DNA of 64,000 nucleotides. Origin: Luteitalea sp. GTDB lineage: Bacteria; Acidobacteriota; Vicinamibacteria; Vicinamibacterales; Vicinamibacteraceae. Below, one piece after another: positions 17,044 to 27,151 of the stretch; the stretch's first letter is position 1; every line of letters begins with the position of its first letter. The notes under the pieces are model-generated. The model was given only the letters and a program-made list of their open reading frames with translations. It was not told the origin of the DNA and made no database searches. Position numbers and translations under genes: made by a program. The DNA is taken from assembly GCA_009377605.1 (NCBI GenBank), contig WHTT01000018.1:1-64000 (forward strand), in the 5' to 3' direction.

Positions 17044-19860
17044 CTACTTGGCCGTCACCTTCTGGCGGACCTCGCGCCCGGCCGGCGCTGCCCCCGGGGC
17101 TTCGTGCTCGAGCGCCTGAACGACGAGGAACCGCTGATTGACCTCGTGCCAGGCGTGGGACCCCTCTGCCGTGCTGGCGCACCGCGGCCGCCCGATGTAC
17201 CGGACCCGCAGGCGCGAAGCGGCCAGCGCTTCGAAGCAGGGCCGCACGAAGTCCCAGGCGCCCATATTCTGTGGCTCCTCCTGGAGCCACACCACTTCGT
17301 CTGCGTGCCGATAACGTTCGAGCACAGCAGACACCTCCGCATCGGGAAACGGGTAGAGCTGCTCGAGGCGGCAGATGGCCACGCGCGGCTCCTTCGACCG
17401 CTCTTCAGCGCCGATCAGATCCACGAACACCTTGCCGGAGCAAAAGAGGACGCGCCGCACCTCGTCTGCCCGTGACGCCGCGTCCGCGTCATCGATCACG
17501 GGCTGCCAGTGGCCTTCTGCGAGCTCCCGCGGTGCAGAAGCCACCAGCGGATGCCGCAACAAGCTCTTCGGCGTCAAGACGATGAGCGGAAGCGGATCGG
17601 AGCGAAGCAGGAGCGCTTGCCGCCGGAGCAGGTGAAAGTACTGCGCTGCGGTAGTGCAGTTGGCAAGGCGGAGATTGATGTCTGCCGCGACTTGCAGGAA
17701 GCGCTCGGGCCGCGCGCTCGAGTGATCCGGGCCTTGACCTTCGTAGCCATGCGGCAGTAGCAAGACGAGCGAGGGGCTCTGCCCCCACTTGGCGCGAGCC
17801 GACGTGATGAACTCGTCGATGATCACCTGCGCGCCGTTGATGAAATCACCATACTGCGCCTCCCAGAGAACGAGTCGGCCCGGCTCCTGAATGCTGTACC
17901 CGTACTCGAAGGCCACCGTGGCGTTCTCGGTGAGCGGGCTGTTGTGGATCTCGAATGCAACCTTGGCTTGCGGGATGGATTGCAGCGGTATGTGGCGCGC
18001 GCCCGTTTGCACGTCATGGAAGACCGCGTGCCGATGGCTGAACGTGCCACGCTCCACGTCCTCACCCGTCAGGCGGATGGCGATGCCATCCTCCAGGATC
18101 GACGCGAAGGCCAGCTCCTCGGCCGTGGCCCAATCGACGCTGCGCTCGTTGGTTGCCTTGAAAACACCCCGACGGCGATCGCGGCCACGATCCAGCTTGC
18201 GGTGCTGGGTGAACCCCGGCGGCCGCTCGAGTAGGGCCTCGTTCAGCGCGCGCAGCCGGTCGATGCTGACGGCGGTCTTCACTCGCCGCGCGGCGCCGGG
18301 GGGCGGCGGCTCCGGCAGGACCGGCCGGTAGTCTTCGGGCCGTAGCGACTCGAGCACCTGCTCGAGGTGTCGCAAGCGCTGCTTGATCAGCTCGTCCGGC
18401 AGCTCCGGCGCTGCGCCGTGGTCCACGACCCGTTTCGCCCAGGCCTCGCGGACCGTCGGATGCGCGGCGACCTTCTGATACATGAGTGGCTGTGTGAACG
18501 ACGGCTCGTCGCCTTCGTTGTGTCCGTACCGCCGGTAACCCACCAAATCGATCAGGAAGTCGCGCTTGAAGCGCTCCAGGTATGCCCAGGCCAGGCGCGC
18601 CGCCGCGAGGCACGCGACCGGGTCGTCCGCGTTCACGTGCACGATGGGAATCTTGAAGCCGCGCGCGAGACCGCTTGCGTACGACGTGCTGTACGACTGT
18701 TCCGGTGTGGCCGTGAAGCCGAGTTGGTTGTTGACGATCAGGTGGATCGTCCCGCCAACGGTGTAGCCGCGGAGACGCGAGAGATTCAGTGTCTCGGCAA
18801 CGATGCCCTGACCGGGGAAAGCGGCGTCACCGTGGATGAGCAGCGGCAATGTGCGCGCCGGGTCGAACCGCGGCGCACCAGGCCGATCGACGAGCGTGCC
18901 TGCCGCGCGCGCCATCCCGGAGGCGACCGCGTCAACAAACTCGAGATGGCTCGGGTTGGGTGCCATCGACACAGTCAGGCCGCCTTCGACCCGGCTTGCC
19001 GCTCCGGCGTGGTATTTGACGTCGCCGGTCCACCCGAGGTCGATTCGAAAGCCGTCGCGTCGCTGAACCGGCTCCTTGAACTCGGCCAGGATCTGCGCGT
19101 ACGGCTTGCGCAGGATGTGGGCCAGGACGTTCAGACGGCCGCGGTGAGCCATGCCGATGAGCACGTGCGACAGCCCGTTGCGTGCTGCGCCTGTCACGAC
19201 CTCGTCGAGCATCGGGATGAGGACGTCGAGCCCTTCGATCGAGAAGCGCGTCTTGCCGGGGAACGTCCGATGTAAGTAGCGCTCGAATACCTCGACCTCG
19301 GTCAGGCGGTCGAGCAGATGCTCTTCGTCGATTGCGGCATGCGGCGGACTGAAGCGTCCAGTCTCGGCCGCCATGCGGAGCCATTCGCGCTCCTCTGGCA
19401 CGAAGACGTGCGCATAGTCGTAGCCTGTCGTCGAGCAGTACACGCGCCGCAGTGCCGCGATGGCTTCCGCGGCAGTCGTCTTGCCCTCCGCCAACGGCCC
19501 GCCGACGAGCGTCGCGGGTAGTCGCCGCAACGTCTCCTCGGTGACACCATGGGCTTCAGGGGCCAGCGACGGATCTCCGACTGGCCGCGTACCGAGGGGG
19601 TCGAGCTGGGCGGCGAGGTGACCATACCGACGGATGCACTCCGTCAAGTTGACCAGGCCGACGACCGCGCTCATGCTTTCGACTGGCGCGGCACTGGCCA
19701 TCCCGACGGCAGGGGCAACCGTCAGATCCGACGGCGGCGCCCAGGTCTGAAAGAATTCGCGCGCATCAGGATCGACCGACTCGGGGTCGCGGCGAAAGCG
19801 CTCGTAGAGCTCGGCGACATACCCGGCGTTCAATCCCTGGAAGTCCTGCCATCCGCTCAT
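17044..19860 (-). CDS. sucA: 2-oxoglutarate dehydrogenase E1
   Basis: Thiamine-diphosphate-dependent E1 of the 2-oxoglutarate dehydrogenase complex, decarboxylating 2-oxoglutarate and passing the succinyl group to SucB lipoate. Typical length (938 residues from the chosen ATG). N-terminal FLNAGYVAELYE-like segment (here FQGLNAGYVAELYERF), HVLIGMAHRGRLNVLAH, the ThDP-binding IHGDAAFPGQGIVAETLNLS, and C-terminal LLPHGYEGQGPDHSSARPER are all present. ATG 19860 begins MSGWQDF; the open frame extends to a GTG at 19872. A TACAAT-like -10 lies just upstream on the minus strand (19884-19889) without a good -35. Stop lies 38 bases before sucB; no lpd or sucCD in the window. Confidence 0.95.
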   Translation of the reverse strand: MSGWQDFQGLNAGYVAELYERFRRDPESVDPDAREFFQTWAPPSDLTVAPAVGMASAAPVESMSAVVGLVNLTECIRRYGHLAAQLDPLGTRPVGDPSLAPEAHGVTEETLRRLPATLVGGPLAEGKTTAAEAIAALRRVYCSTTGYDYAHVFVPEEREWLRMAAETGRFSPPHAAIDEEHLLDRLTEVEVFERYLHRTFPGKTRFSIEGLDVLIPMLDEVVTGAARNGLSHVLIGMAHRGRLNVLAHILRKPYAQILAEFKEPVQRRDGFRIDLGWTGDVKYHAGAASRVEGGLTVSMAPNPSHLEFVDAVASGMARAAGTLVDRPGAPRFDPARTLPLLIHGDAAFPGQGIVAETLNLSRLRGYTVGGTIHLIVNNQLGFTATPEQSYSTSYASGLARGFKIPIVHVNADDPVACLAAARLAWAYLERFKRDFLIDLVGYRRYGHNEGDEPSFTQPLMYQKVAAHPTVREAWAKRVVDHGAAPELPDELIKQRLRHLEQVLESLRPEDYRPVLPEPPPPGAARRVKTAVSIDRLRALNEALLERPPGFTQHRKLDRGRDRRRGVFKATNERSVDWATAEELAFASILEDGIAIRLTGEDVERGTFSHRHAVFHDVQTGARHIPLQSIPQAKVAFEIHNSPLTENATVAFEYGYSIQEPGRLVLWEAQYGDFINGAQVIIDEFITSARAKWGQSPSLVLLLPHGYEGQGPDHSSARPERFLQVAADINLRLANCTTAAQYFHLLRRQALLLRSDPLPLIVLTPKSLLRHPLVASAPRELAEGHWQPVIDDADAASRADEVRRVLFCSGKVFVDLIGAEERSKEPRVAICRLEQLYPFPDAEVSAVLERYRHADEVVWLQEEPQNMGAWDFVRPCFEALAASRLRVRYIGRPRCASTAEGSHAWHEVNQRFLVVQALEHEAPGAAPAGREVRQKVTAK

Positions 19861-19995
19861 AATCGAACCCACGCAAATTCTGTATTGTACGCCAAACGTC
19901 TCCCTGGAATCCTACTCGTCGGTGGGCTCAACCCAGTGATGGAGTGGCAGGCGGGGTAGGGGATAGCCGTTCCGCACGGCGGACATGCGGAGGCT

Positions 19996-21909
19996 CTAAA
20001 CGTCCAGCTCTTGGGCTTCTTCGGCGCGCTCCATGATGAAGCGGAATCGCGCCGAGGCATCGCGGCCCATGAGCTCGTTGATAACGCGGTCGGTGAGGAT
20101 TTCGTCGGCAATCTCCACGCGCAGCAGGCGGCGGCTCTTCGGGTTGAGCGTCGTTTCCCAGAGCACCTTGGGCATCATCTCGCCGAGTCCCTTGAAACGC
20201 GTGATCTCCACCTTGCCCCGGCCATTCCCATGCTGGGCGAGGAGCTGCGCCTTTTGAGCCTCGTCCAACGCCCAGTAGGTCTCCTTGCCGGCATCGATGC
20301 GGTAGAGCGGCGGCTGCGCGAGAAACACCTTGCCGCGGCGAATCAGCTCCGGCAAGTGGCGATAAATGAACGTGAGGAGCAACGTCGAGATGTGGTGACC
20401 GTCCGAATCGGCATCCGCGAGGATGATGATGCGGTTGTAGCGAAGCTTAGTGAGATCGAACGACTTCCCGAGCCCACAGCCGAGCGCGGTGACGAGATCT
20501 GCGAGCTCCTTGTTCTCGAGCACCTTCGCGAGCGACGCGCTCTCCGTATTGAGCACCTTACCGCGCAGCGGCAAGATCGCCTGGCGCGCACGATCGCGGC
20601 CCTGCTTGGCGGACCCGCCGGCCGAGTCGCCTTCGACGATGAACAGCTCGCTCTGCTCGCGATTGGTGGTGGTGCAGTCACTGAGCTTTCCTGGCAGCGT
20701 GAGCCGGCCCGAGGTGGCGCTCTTGCGCGTGACTTCCTGCTGCGCCGCGCGGCTTGCCTCGCGCGCCCGCGCCGCCAGAATGATGCGTGCGACGATCGCT
20801 TCCGCCACCGACAGGTTGTGATTGAGCCAATGCTCGAGCGCCGGGCGAACGAGCGAGTCGACGGCCGAGAGCACCTCGGGGTTGTTCAGTCGATCCTTGG
20901 TTTGCCCCTGAAACTGCGGATCGGGGATGAAGACACTCAGAACGCCGACCAGCCCCTCGCGAATGTCCTCAGCCTGGATCGTGACGCCTTTGGGCCAGAG
21001 GCTATGCGTCTCGATGAAATTGCGTACCGCTTTGCCGATAGCCGCCCGCAGACCGTTCTCGTGCGTGCCTCCCGATCCGGTCGGGATACCGTTCACGTAG
21101 CTGCGCAGCTCCTCGTCGGTGGACTCGCTCCACTGCAGCACGAGATCCAGCCGAAGACCGTTGTCGCGGGCAACCACGAACGGTGCCTCATGGATGCGTG
21201 TGACATTGCGCTCCGACAGAATCTTCTGAAGGTAGTCGACGAGTCCCTGCTCGTGCGCGAACACCCGTTTGTGGCCGGTGCCCCGGTTCTCGAAGGTCAG
21301 CTTGAGGCCGCGGTGCAGGTAGCTGGCCACCTCCAGCCGGTACAGGATCGTGTCGGCGTCGAACTCGACCTTGGGAAAGATGATTGGGTCTGGGTGAAAC
21401 GTCACCGTGGTACCGGTGCCGCGCGCCGCTCCGGCCTTCTTCAGCGGCCCAACCGGCTTGCCCTGTTTGAAGCGCTGCTCCCAGAGCGTGCCATCACGTT
21501 TGACACTGGCTACCAGCTCCTTCGACAGCGCGTTCACGACGCTGGCACCCACACCGTGCAGACCGCCCGCCGTCTTGTAGGTACCGTGCTCGAACTTACC
21601 GCCAGCATGCAGCGTCGTGAAAATGACCTCGAGCGCGCTCTTCTTGGTCTTCGGGTGCGGGTCCACGGGAATGCCGCGGCCATCGTCACTAATCGTCAGC
21701 GTCGAGCCATCCTCGTGCAAGGCGACCACGATGCTCGAGGCATGGCCGTTCATCGCCTCGTCTATCGCGTTGTCGAGCACCTCCCACACCAGGTGGTGCA
21801 ACCCGGCCGGGCCAACGCCGCTGATGTACATACCGGGGCGCTTGCGGACCGGCTCCAAGCCTTCGAGAACTGTGATGTCCTTGGCTGTGTAGGCGCTCGT
21901 GCTGGCCAT
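19996..21909 (-). CDS. parE: DNA topoisomerase IV subunit B (GyrB/ParE family)
   Basis: A 637-residue type IIA topoisomerase ATPase subunit. GHKL ATPase motifs: EVLDNAIDEAMNG, ISDDGRGIPVDPH, GLHGVGASVVNALS; TOPRIM domain with IVEGDSAGGSAKQGRDR, and the metal-binding DADSDGHHI; C-terminal PLYRIDAGKETYW and RFKGLGEMMPKVLWETT. The length lacks the large GyrB insertion, and the companion A subunit 2.7 kb away lacks a GyrA box, so topoisomerase IV is preferred over gyrase; a second GyrB paralogue cannot be excluded. It decatenates daughter chromosomes using ATP. A glutamine synthetase gene sits between it and parC. Confidence 0.9.
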   Translation of the reverse strand: MASTSAYTAKDITVLEGLEPVRKRPGMYISGVGPAGLHHLVWEVLDNAIDEAMNGHASSIVVALHEDGSTLTISDDGRGIPVDPHPKTKKSALEVIFTTLHAGGKFEHGTYKTAGGLHGVGASVVNALSKELVASVKRDGTLWEQRFKQGKPVGPLKKAGAARGTGTTVTFHPDPIIFPKVEFDADTILYRLEVASYLHRGLKLTFENRGTGHKRVFAHEQGLVDYLQKILSERNVTRIHEAPFVVARDNGLRLDLVLQWSESTDEELRSYVNGIPTGSGGTHENGLRAAIGKAVRNFIETHSLWPKGVTIQAEDIREGLVGVLSVFIPDPQFQGQTKDRLNNPEVLSAVDSLVRPALEHWLNHNLSVAEAIVARIILAARAREASRAAQQEVTRKSATSGRLTLPGKLSDCTTTNREQSELFIVEGDSAGGSAKQGRDRARQAILPLRGKVLNTESASLAKVLENKELADLVTALGCGLGKSFDLTKLRYNRIIILADADSDGHHISTLLLTFIYRHLPELIRRGKVFLAQPPLYRIDAGKETYWALDEAQKAQLLAQHGNGRGKVEITRFKGLGEMMPKVLWETTLNPKSRRLLRVEIADEILTDRVINELMGRDASARFRFIMERAEEAQELDV

Positions 21910-22051
21910 CGATACCGTGCGATTCTGCCCCGAAACTGCAACTCGAATGCGAGTCGGCGAAGGTGCGGCGGGAGCGACTCGAACCGCCGCTGGGACGGCA
22001 GCCGTCTCAATAGTAGCAGGTTTGCGATCTGTGGTCGCTGGCCCGAGGTAG

Positions 22052-22072
22052 GGCGCGTTCGCCGAACGCGCC
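22052..22072. repeat. Palindromic repeat, hairpin A type
   Basis: Arms GGCGCGTTC and GAACGCGCC around GCC, preceded by GAGGTAGG. With the following hairpin (22091-22121) it makes a two-hairpin composite like those at 40431-40505 and 50408-50468. Confidence 0.7.
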
Positions 22073-22090
22073 GTCCGGACACCTCGGTAA

Positions 22091-22121
22091 GGGAGGGCCG
22101 CCTCGGCGAGGCGGCCCTCCC
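22091..22121 (-). terminator. Strong hairpin downstream of glnN
   Basis: Fourteen-base arms 22091-22104 (GGGAGGGCCGCCTC) and 22108-22121 with a GGC loop end two bases from the glnN stop (22124). Position fits a terminator for glnN on the minus strand, although it lacks a T-run and is also a member of the genome's GGCCGCCTC/GAGGCGGCC repeat family. Confidence 0.6.
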
Positions 22122-22123
22122 TC

Positions 22124-24307
22124 CTATTTGATGAACAGCATCTCGCGATAGGTGGGCAGCGGCCAGAGCTCCGACGGCACGATCAGCTCGAGCCGATCGC
22201 CGGACTCACGCAGGGCGCTCATTGCGGGAATCACCTTGCTCCGCATGTAGCGCGCGTGCTTTTCGGTCGTTGCGTGACTGTTGCTGTCGAGCAGCGCCGC
22301 CAGTGCGTCGGTCCGCTGTTTGAGCGTGTCGACGAGCTTGGTCAGATCGCCCAGGAGCTTCTTCGCCTCTTTGCTCGTCCCGCCCGCCGCCTTCACCGCC
22401 GCCACGCTCTCGGCCACCTGCCGCTGATAGGTGAGCGCGGCAGGAAGGACGTACCGGTTCGCCATCAAGACCATGAGCTGACCCTCGACATTGAGAGTCT
22501 TGACGTACGTCTCCAGCATCACCTCATGGCGGGCATGCAGCTCACGCTCGTTGAGCACCTTGTACTTCTCGAACGTGGCGACCGTCTCCGGCTTGGTGAT
22601 CTCGGGCAATGCGTCCACCGTCGTCCGCAGGTTCAAGAGCTTCCGACGCGCAGCTTCTTTCTCCCACTCCGGCGCGTAGTTGTTGCCGTTGAAGATAATC
22701 GCCTTGTGCTGCTTGATGACCTTCCGCAGGAGCTTGCCGACGGCCGTCTCCAGCGTCTCGCCCGACGCCACGGCCTTCTCGAGCTCCGTGGCCGCGTAGT
22801 CCAACGATTCCGCCACTGCGACGTTCAGGACAATGTTCGGCAGCGCAATGCTCTGACCGCCGGATACGGCGCGGAACTCGAACTTGTTGCCGGTGAAGGC
22901 AAACGGACTCGTCCGGTTCCGGTCGCCCGCGTCACGGAGCAACTTGGGCAGCACGGGGACGCCGGTATCGAGGATGCCGCCGTGCTTGGTGCTCCGCGCG
23001 CTACCTTTCTCGATCTGCGTGAAGATGTCCGTCAGCATGTCGCCGAGGAACACGGAGATGATGGCCGGCGGTGCTTCTTGCGCACCGAGCCGATGGTCGT
23101 TACCGGCCCCAGCGACGCTGGCGCGTAGCATGCCTTGCCACGTGTGCACGGCCTGCAGCACGGCCGCACAGAAGACGAGAAACTGAATGTTGTCGTGCGG
23201 GGTGTCCCCGGGATTGAGCAGATTGTTCCCGAGACTGTCGACCATGCTCCAGTTCAAGTGCTTGCCGGAGCCGTTGATGCCCGCAAAGGGCTTCTCGCTC
23301 AACAGGCATGCCAGGCCATATCGCGGCGCGATCCGCTTCATGAACTCCATCGTCATCATCTGATGATCGGTGGCGACGTTGGCGTTCTCGAAGACCGGCG
23401 CGACCTCGTACTGGCTCGGCGCCACTTCGTTGTGACGCGTCTTGACCGGAACCCCACACTTGTAGAGCTCGGTCTCCACTTCTTGCATGAACGCAAGGAC
23501 CCGCTCCGGAATGGAGCCGAAGTATTGATCCTCCAGCTCCTGCCCTTTGGGCGGCCGTGCTCCGAAGAGCGTCCGATTGGCGTTGATGAGATCCGGGCGC
23601 GCGAAGTAGAAGTAGCGGTCGATCAGGAAGTATTCCTGCTCCGGCCCGCACGTGGTGACCACGCGCGTCGCCTGCGAGCCGAACAACTTGAGAATGCGCA
23701 CCGCTTGCGCCGAGAGCGCCTCCATCGAGCGCAGGAGCGGCGTCTTCTTGTCCAGCGCCTCACCGGTCCAGCTCACGAACGCGGTCGGGATGACCAGCGT
23801 GGTGCCGTTGGCGGTCACGAGCAGCCAGGGTGGGCTCGTTGGATCCCACGCGGTATAGCCGCGCGCCTCGAAGGTTGACCGCATGCCGCCGGAAGGAAAG
23901 CTCGAGGCGTCAGGCTCGCCCTTGATCAGCTCTTTGCCGCTGAACTCCGCCATGGCGCGTCCGTTCGAGTCAGGCTGAAGAAAGGCATCGTGCTTCTCCG
24001 CGGTAACGCCCGTCAGCGGCTGGAACCAGTGCGTGTAGTGCGTGGCCCCCTGCTCGACGGCCCAGTCCTTCAGGGCACTCGCAATCGCGTCCGCGACCGA
24101 GAGATCGAGGGGCTGGCCGAGTTGAAGCGTCCGCTGCAGCGCCTGATACACGGGTTTCGGCAGCCTGGCCTTCTGGAGATCGTCGCCAAAGGCCAGAGAG
24201 CCGAACAGCTCGGTTGCCCGTTGGGTGGGGCGCGTGAGATGGCGCCCCTCGTTCATCGACCACTTCCGAATCGCAGTAATAGCGTCCCGTGCCGCCGCAG
24301 AACCCAT
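22124..24307 (-). CDS. glnN: Type III glutamine synthetase
   Basis: Cytoplasmic enzyme making glutamine from glutamate, ammonia and ATP. The length (727 residues from the chosen start) is that of the GSIII family rather than GSI/GSII. Family motifs: [33 protein letters not shown] (metal-ligand Glu), the KHLNWSM box, the [16 protein letters not shown] box with catalytic residues, and a long helical C-terminal extension. ATG 24307 ([10 protein letters not shown]) is preferred to 24415 because a good promoter (24386-24415) lies upstream of it and the extra N-terminus is not family-like; AAGGGG lies 10 bases before. Unusually it is inserted between parC and parE. Confidence 0.92.
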   Translation of the reverse strand: MGSAAARDAITAIRKWSMNEGRHLTRPTQRATELFGSLAFGDDLQKARLPKPVYQALQRTLQLGQPLDLSVADAIASALKDWAVEQGATHYTHWFQPLTGVTAEKHDAFLQPDSNGRAMAEFSGKELIKGEPDASSFPSGGMRSTFEARGYTAWDPTSPPWLLVTANGTTLVIPTAFVSWTGEALDKKTPLLRSMEALSAQAVRILKLFGSQATRVVTTCGPEQEYFLIDRYFYFARPDLINANRTLFGARPPKGQELEDQYFGSIPERVLAFMQEVETELYKCGVPVKTRHNEVAPSQYEVAPVFENANVATDHQMMTMEFMKRIAPRYGLACLLSEKPFAGINGSGKHLNWSMVDSLGNNLLNPGDTPHDNIQFLVFCAAVLQAVHTWQGMLRASVAGAGNDHRLGAQEAPPAIISVFLGDMLTDIFTQIEKGSARSTKHGGILDTGVPVLPKLLRDAGDRNRTSPFAFTGNKFEFRAVSGGQSIALPNIVLNVAVAESLDYAATELEKAVASGETLETAVGKLLRKVIKQHKAIIFNGNNYAPEWEKEAARRKLLNLRTTVDALPEITKPETVATFEKYKVLNERELHARHEVMLETYVKTLNVEGQLMVLMANRYVLPAALTYQRQVAESVAAVKAAGGTSKEAKKLLGDLTKLVDTLKQRTDALAALLDSNSHATTEKHARYMRSKVIPAMSALRESGDRLELIVPSELWPLPTYREMLFIK

Positions 24308-24385
24308 ATCGTTGGTGCCCCTTCTGTCGTGTGGAGTCGGTGGCGCGACAGCTGTGGTTATCCTGCTGTCGCGAGGATTTTGCAA

Positions 24386-24415
24386 ATTATGCATGAACCG
24401 GTGTACGCCTGGCAA
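24386..24415 (-). promoter_or_regulatory. Sigma-70-like promoter of glnN
   Basis: On the minus strand TTGCCA (24410-24415) and CATAAT (24386-24391) are separated by 18 bases, placing a start near 24379 and a leader of about 70 bases before ATG 24307. No sigma-54 (GG-N10-GC) motif was evident despite the nitrogen role. Confidence 0.5.
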
Positions 24416-24545
24416 TAAGAAACGCCACTATCCCGCTATACGGCACGATCTCGCGCACGCTATGCACGTGACCATGGACACCGTGCAAGCTCTTCACGAC
24501 GCCTTACGCATCATTTATTCCTCTTCACGCATTGAGGTTGGGTCA

Positions 24546-24601
24546 CGAAAAGGAACCGGGTATCTTTTCGGTCGCGAAAAGGTACCCGGTTCCTTTTTTC
24601 G
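24546..24601 (-). terminator. Hairpin downstream of parC (second GGAACCGGGTACC copy)
   Basis: Two near-complementary arms (24546-24570 and about 24574-24601) share the AAAAGGAACCGGGTA core with the hairpin at 2790-2840 and end in an A/T run. It lies 10 bases after the parC stop on the minus strand, so it can terminate parC transcription. Copies at two unrelated loci show it is a dispersed element. Confidence 0.7.
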
Positions 24602-24610
24602 CGTGCCGAT

Positions 24611-27025
24611 CTACTCCAAGGTGGGGATCGCGGGTGGTGGCGATATCACCCGGACGAACTGACCGCGCTGGAGGAGCTCGCGGCCCTTCCCGCCGCGCCC
24701 GGTGACGTCGTACTTCGCGGGACTGATGGTCTGCTGCGCGCCGCGGCTCGTTTCCACGGTCAAGCCGTCCTGGTCTCGGCGCGCCGCCATGAATCCCAGC
24801 ACGCGATCGCGGGTGGGATCGATCTTGATGAGGATGACGCCACGGCCTGGACCGCCCAGGTAGTTCACCTCCTCGACACGGCACAGGACGGCACGCGCTT
24901 CCCGCGTGGCGGCGACAATCGTCTCGCGTCCGTCCACCACGGACACGCCCACGACCTCGGCGCCAGCCGCCGGACGCGCAAACCGGCGGCCGGCGCGCGT
25001 GCTCGGCTCGATGAACGACTCGAGGCTGAAGCGCAGACTGTAGCCGTCAGTGGTGACAGCAACCACCTGGCTCGGCGGGACAGCGCCCTCGGTTGCAGGC
25101 TTGAGGCCGGGCGTGGCGCGCGGGTCGAGGCTCCGCACCGACACGACCCGCTCGCCATCCTTCAACTTGAAGAACTTTTGGATCGGCTCTCCGTAACCGC
25201 TGGAGGCAGGAACGTCGACGAGCCGACAAGTGTACGCTACGCCGAAGTTGGTAAAGAACGCCACGGTCGCCCGCGTGCTGCCGGCGACCGCCGCCAAGAC
25301 TTCATCACCTTCCCTCAGCCGCGTTGTCGACAGATCTTTCACTTCCTTCTGGCGCTTCACCCACCCGTCTCGCGAGACAATGACGACGTTGTCCTCTTCG
25401 ACGATGAAGTCATCCGGGCGGTAGTCCGTTTCTTCGGCGACACCTTGGATGATCGTGCGCCGCGTGTCAGTTTTGGGGCTGTAGGTCTTTTGAATCTCCT
25501 CGATCTCCTCGCGCACGATCTGCCAGCGGCGGTCCTCGCTCTTCAACAGCCCTTGGATCTGGCGCTGCCGCTTGCGCTTTTCCTCGAGCTCCTTCCGGAC
25601 AATCAGGATCTCGAGCCGAGCCAGACGATAGATCTTGAGCTCGAGAATTGCATCCGTCTGATCGGCGTCGAGGTCGAACTGCTTCATGATCTTCTGCGCC
25701 GCATCAGCCTTGCCGTCCGATCGACGAATAATGCGGATAATCTCGTCCAGCGCGTCGAAGACCTTCTCGAAGCCCTCCAGGATGTGGATGCGCCTGGCGA
25801 GCGCCTGCAGCTCATGCTCCAGCCGTCGCGTGACGACGTCGAAGCGAAAGTGCAGGAAGTACCAGAGCGCTGCCTTGAGCTCGAGGCGCTCTGGCCGGCC
25901 GACGTCGTCGGTCTCGGTCGGCACCAGACAGGTCAGGTTGACCGGGATAGTGACCTGCAGCGGCGTGTGCCGAAAGAGATACGCCAGCACCATCTTTTCG
26001 TCCACATCCCGCTTCAGCTCCAGCTCGATCCGCACATCGTCGGTCGACACGTCGCGAACGTCGAGGAGTGGTGGCAGCTTGCGCGAGACGACGACATCGG
26101 CAATGCGAGACACGAGCTCGGACTTGTCGATGTTGTAAGGGATTGCCGTGATGTGGACGATCTTGCTCGTGCGCGTGGCATCGGCAACCTGCCACGTTCC
26201 GCGAAGACGGATGGCGCCACTACCAGTGCGGTAGATCTCCTTTAGCTCGTCCGGCGTGTTGAGAATCTGGCCGCCGGTGGGGAAGTCCGGGCCCTTGACG
26301 TACCGACACAACTGCACACTGGTGAGATCTGGATTGTCGATCAGCTTGAGCAGCGCAGTGGACACTTCACCCAAGTGATGCGGCGGCACGTTGGTGGCCA
26401 TGCCGACCGCAATCCCCATCGCGCCGTTCACCAGCAGGTTCGGAACGCGCGAGGGCAAGACGACCGGCTCGGTGCGCGTGCCGTCATAGCTCGGCCGGAA
26501 CGGAACGGTGTCTTGCTCGAGCTCCGTCAGCAGCTCGTCTGACAGCCTTGCGAGGCGGCACTCCGTATAGCGCATCGCAGCGGCGCGATCGCCGTCGAGC
26601 GATCCAAAGTTGCCGGATCCATCGACGACCGGATACCGCATCGAGAAAGGCTGAGCGAGGCGCACGAGCGTGTCGTAGATGGCCACGTCACCGTGCGGAT
26701 GATAGTTCCCCATCACATCGCCGACGACCTTGGCGCACTTGCGATATTTCGCGTCGGCAGTCAGGTTCTGCTGCCACATCGTGTAGAGGATGCGGCGCTG
26801 CACAGGCTTGAGGCCGTCGCGCACGTCCGGTAGTGCCCGCGCCGTGATCACAGACAGCGCATAGTTCAGATACCGCGACTGCGCCGCCTCGTGCAGCGCG
26901 ACCGGCTGCTCACCGTCCGCACCGCCGCCGGGTGGCGGAGGCGGGGGAGGACCACCGCGTCCATCGCTTTCGGGAAGGTCGAACAATGAAACGTCTGATT
27001 GTGCTCTTCGTCTTGCCATAGACAC
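24611..27025 (-). CDS. parC: DNA topoisomerase IV subunit A (GyrA/ParC family)
   Basis: An 804-residue type IIA topoisomerase breakage-reunion subunit. Motifs: [40 protein letters not shown] (quinolone-resistance region), [20 protein letters not shown] with catalytic Tyr followed by TECRL, and a C-terminal beta-propeller region ([26 protein letters not shown]). A canonical GyrA box (QRRGGKG) was not seen in the propeller, favouring ParC. A proline run ([10 protein letters not shown]) precedes the core. It begins near 27025 after a repeat-filled gap and is followed by a hairpin terminator. Works with ParE encoded downstream of glnN. Confidence 0.9.
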   Translation of the reverse strand: MSMARRRAQSDVSLFDLPESDGRGGPPPPPPPGGGADGEQPVALHEAAQSRYLNYALSVITARALPDVRDGLKPVQRRILYTMWQQNLTADAKYRKCAKVVGDVMGNYHPHGDVAIYDTLVRLAQPFSMRYPVVDGSGNFGSLDGDRAAAMRYTECRLARLSDELLTELEQDTVPFRPSYDGTRTEPVVLPSRVPNLLVNGAMGIAVGMATNVPPHHLGEVSTALLKLIDNPDLTSVQLCRYVKGPDFPTGGQILNTPDELKEIYRTGSGAIRLRGTWQVADATRTSKIVHITAIPYNIDKSELVSRIADVVVSRKLPPLLDVRDVSTDDVRIELELKRDVDEKMVLAYLFRHTPLQVTIPVNLTCLVPTETDDVGRPERLELKAALWYFLHFRFDVVTRRLEHELQALARRIHILEGFEKVFDALDEIIRIIRRSDGKADAAQKIMKQFDLDADQTDAILELKIYRLARLEILIVRKELEEKRKRQRQIQGLLKSEDRRWQIVREEIEEIQKTYSPKTDTRRTIIQGVAEETDYRPDDFIVEEDNVVIVSRDGWVKRQKEVKDLSTTRLREGDEVLAAVAGSTRATVAFFTNFGVAYTCRLVDVPASSGYGEPIQKFFKLKDGERVVSVRSLDPRATPGLKPATEGAVPPSQVVAVTTDGYSLRFSLESFIEPSTRAGRRFARPAAGAEVVGVSVVDGRETIVAATREARAVLCRVEEVNYLGGPGRGVILIKIDPTRDRVLGFMAARRDQDGLTVETSRGAQQTISPAKYDVTGRGGKGRELLQRGQFVRVISPPPAIPTLE

Positions 27026-27041
27026 AGATTCGAGAAGCTGT

Positions 27042-27102
27042 CGTAGCGCAGGGCTTTTAGCCCTGCCAAGGACTGTGGGCAGGCCTAAAGGCCTGCGCTA
27101 CG
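27042..27102. repeat. Composite palindrome (CGTAGCGCAGG...CCTGCGCTACG)
   Basis: Outer arms 27042-27052 and 27092-27102 enclose two smaller palindromes (27048-27066 and 27079-27096: GCAGGGC..GCCCTGC and GCAGGCC..GGCCTGC). It occupies the gap between parC and the downstream flavoprotein gene. A relative sits at 60556-60609. Confidence 0.75.
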
Positions 27103-27151
27103 GCTGATCCCCTAGAGACGTCGCAATGCCGTCTCGGAAAGGGTGCAACGG

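Noticed and set aside
20011-22131. 706-codon open frame on the + strand opposite parE
   Set aside because: Complete overlap with an unmistakable parE; the translation is Arg/Leu/Glu-rich with no domain and arises from GC-rich codon bias.
22124-24415. glnN start at 24415
   Set aside because: That position is within the -35 box of the apparent promoter; the extra residues are not GSIII-like.
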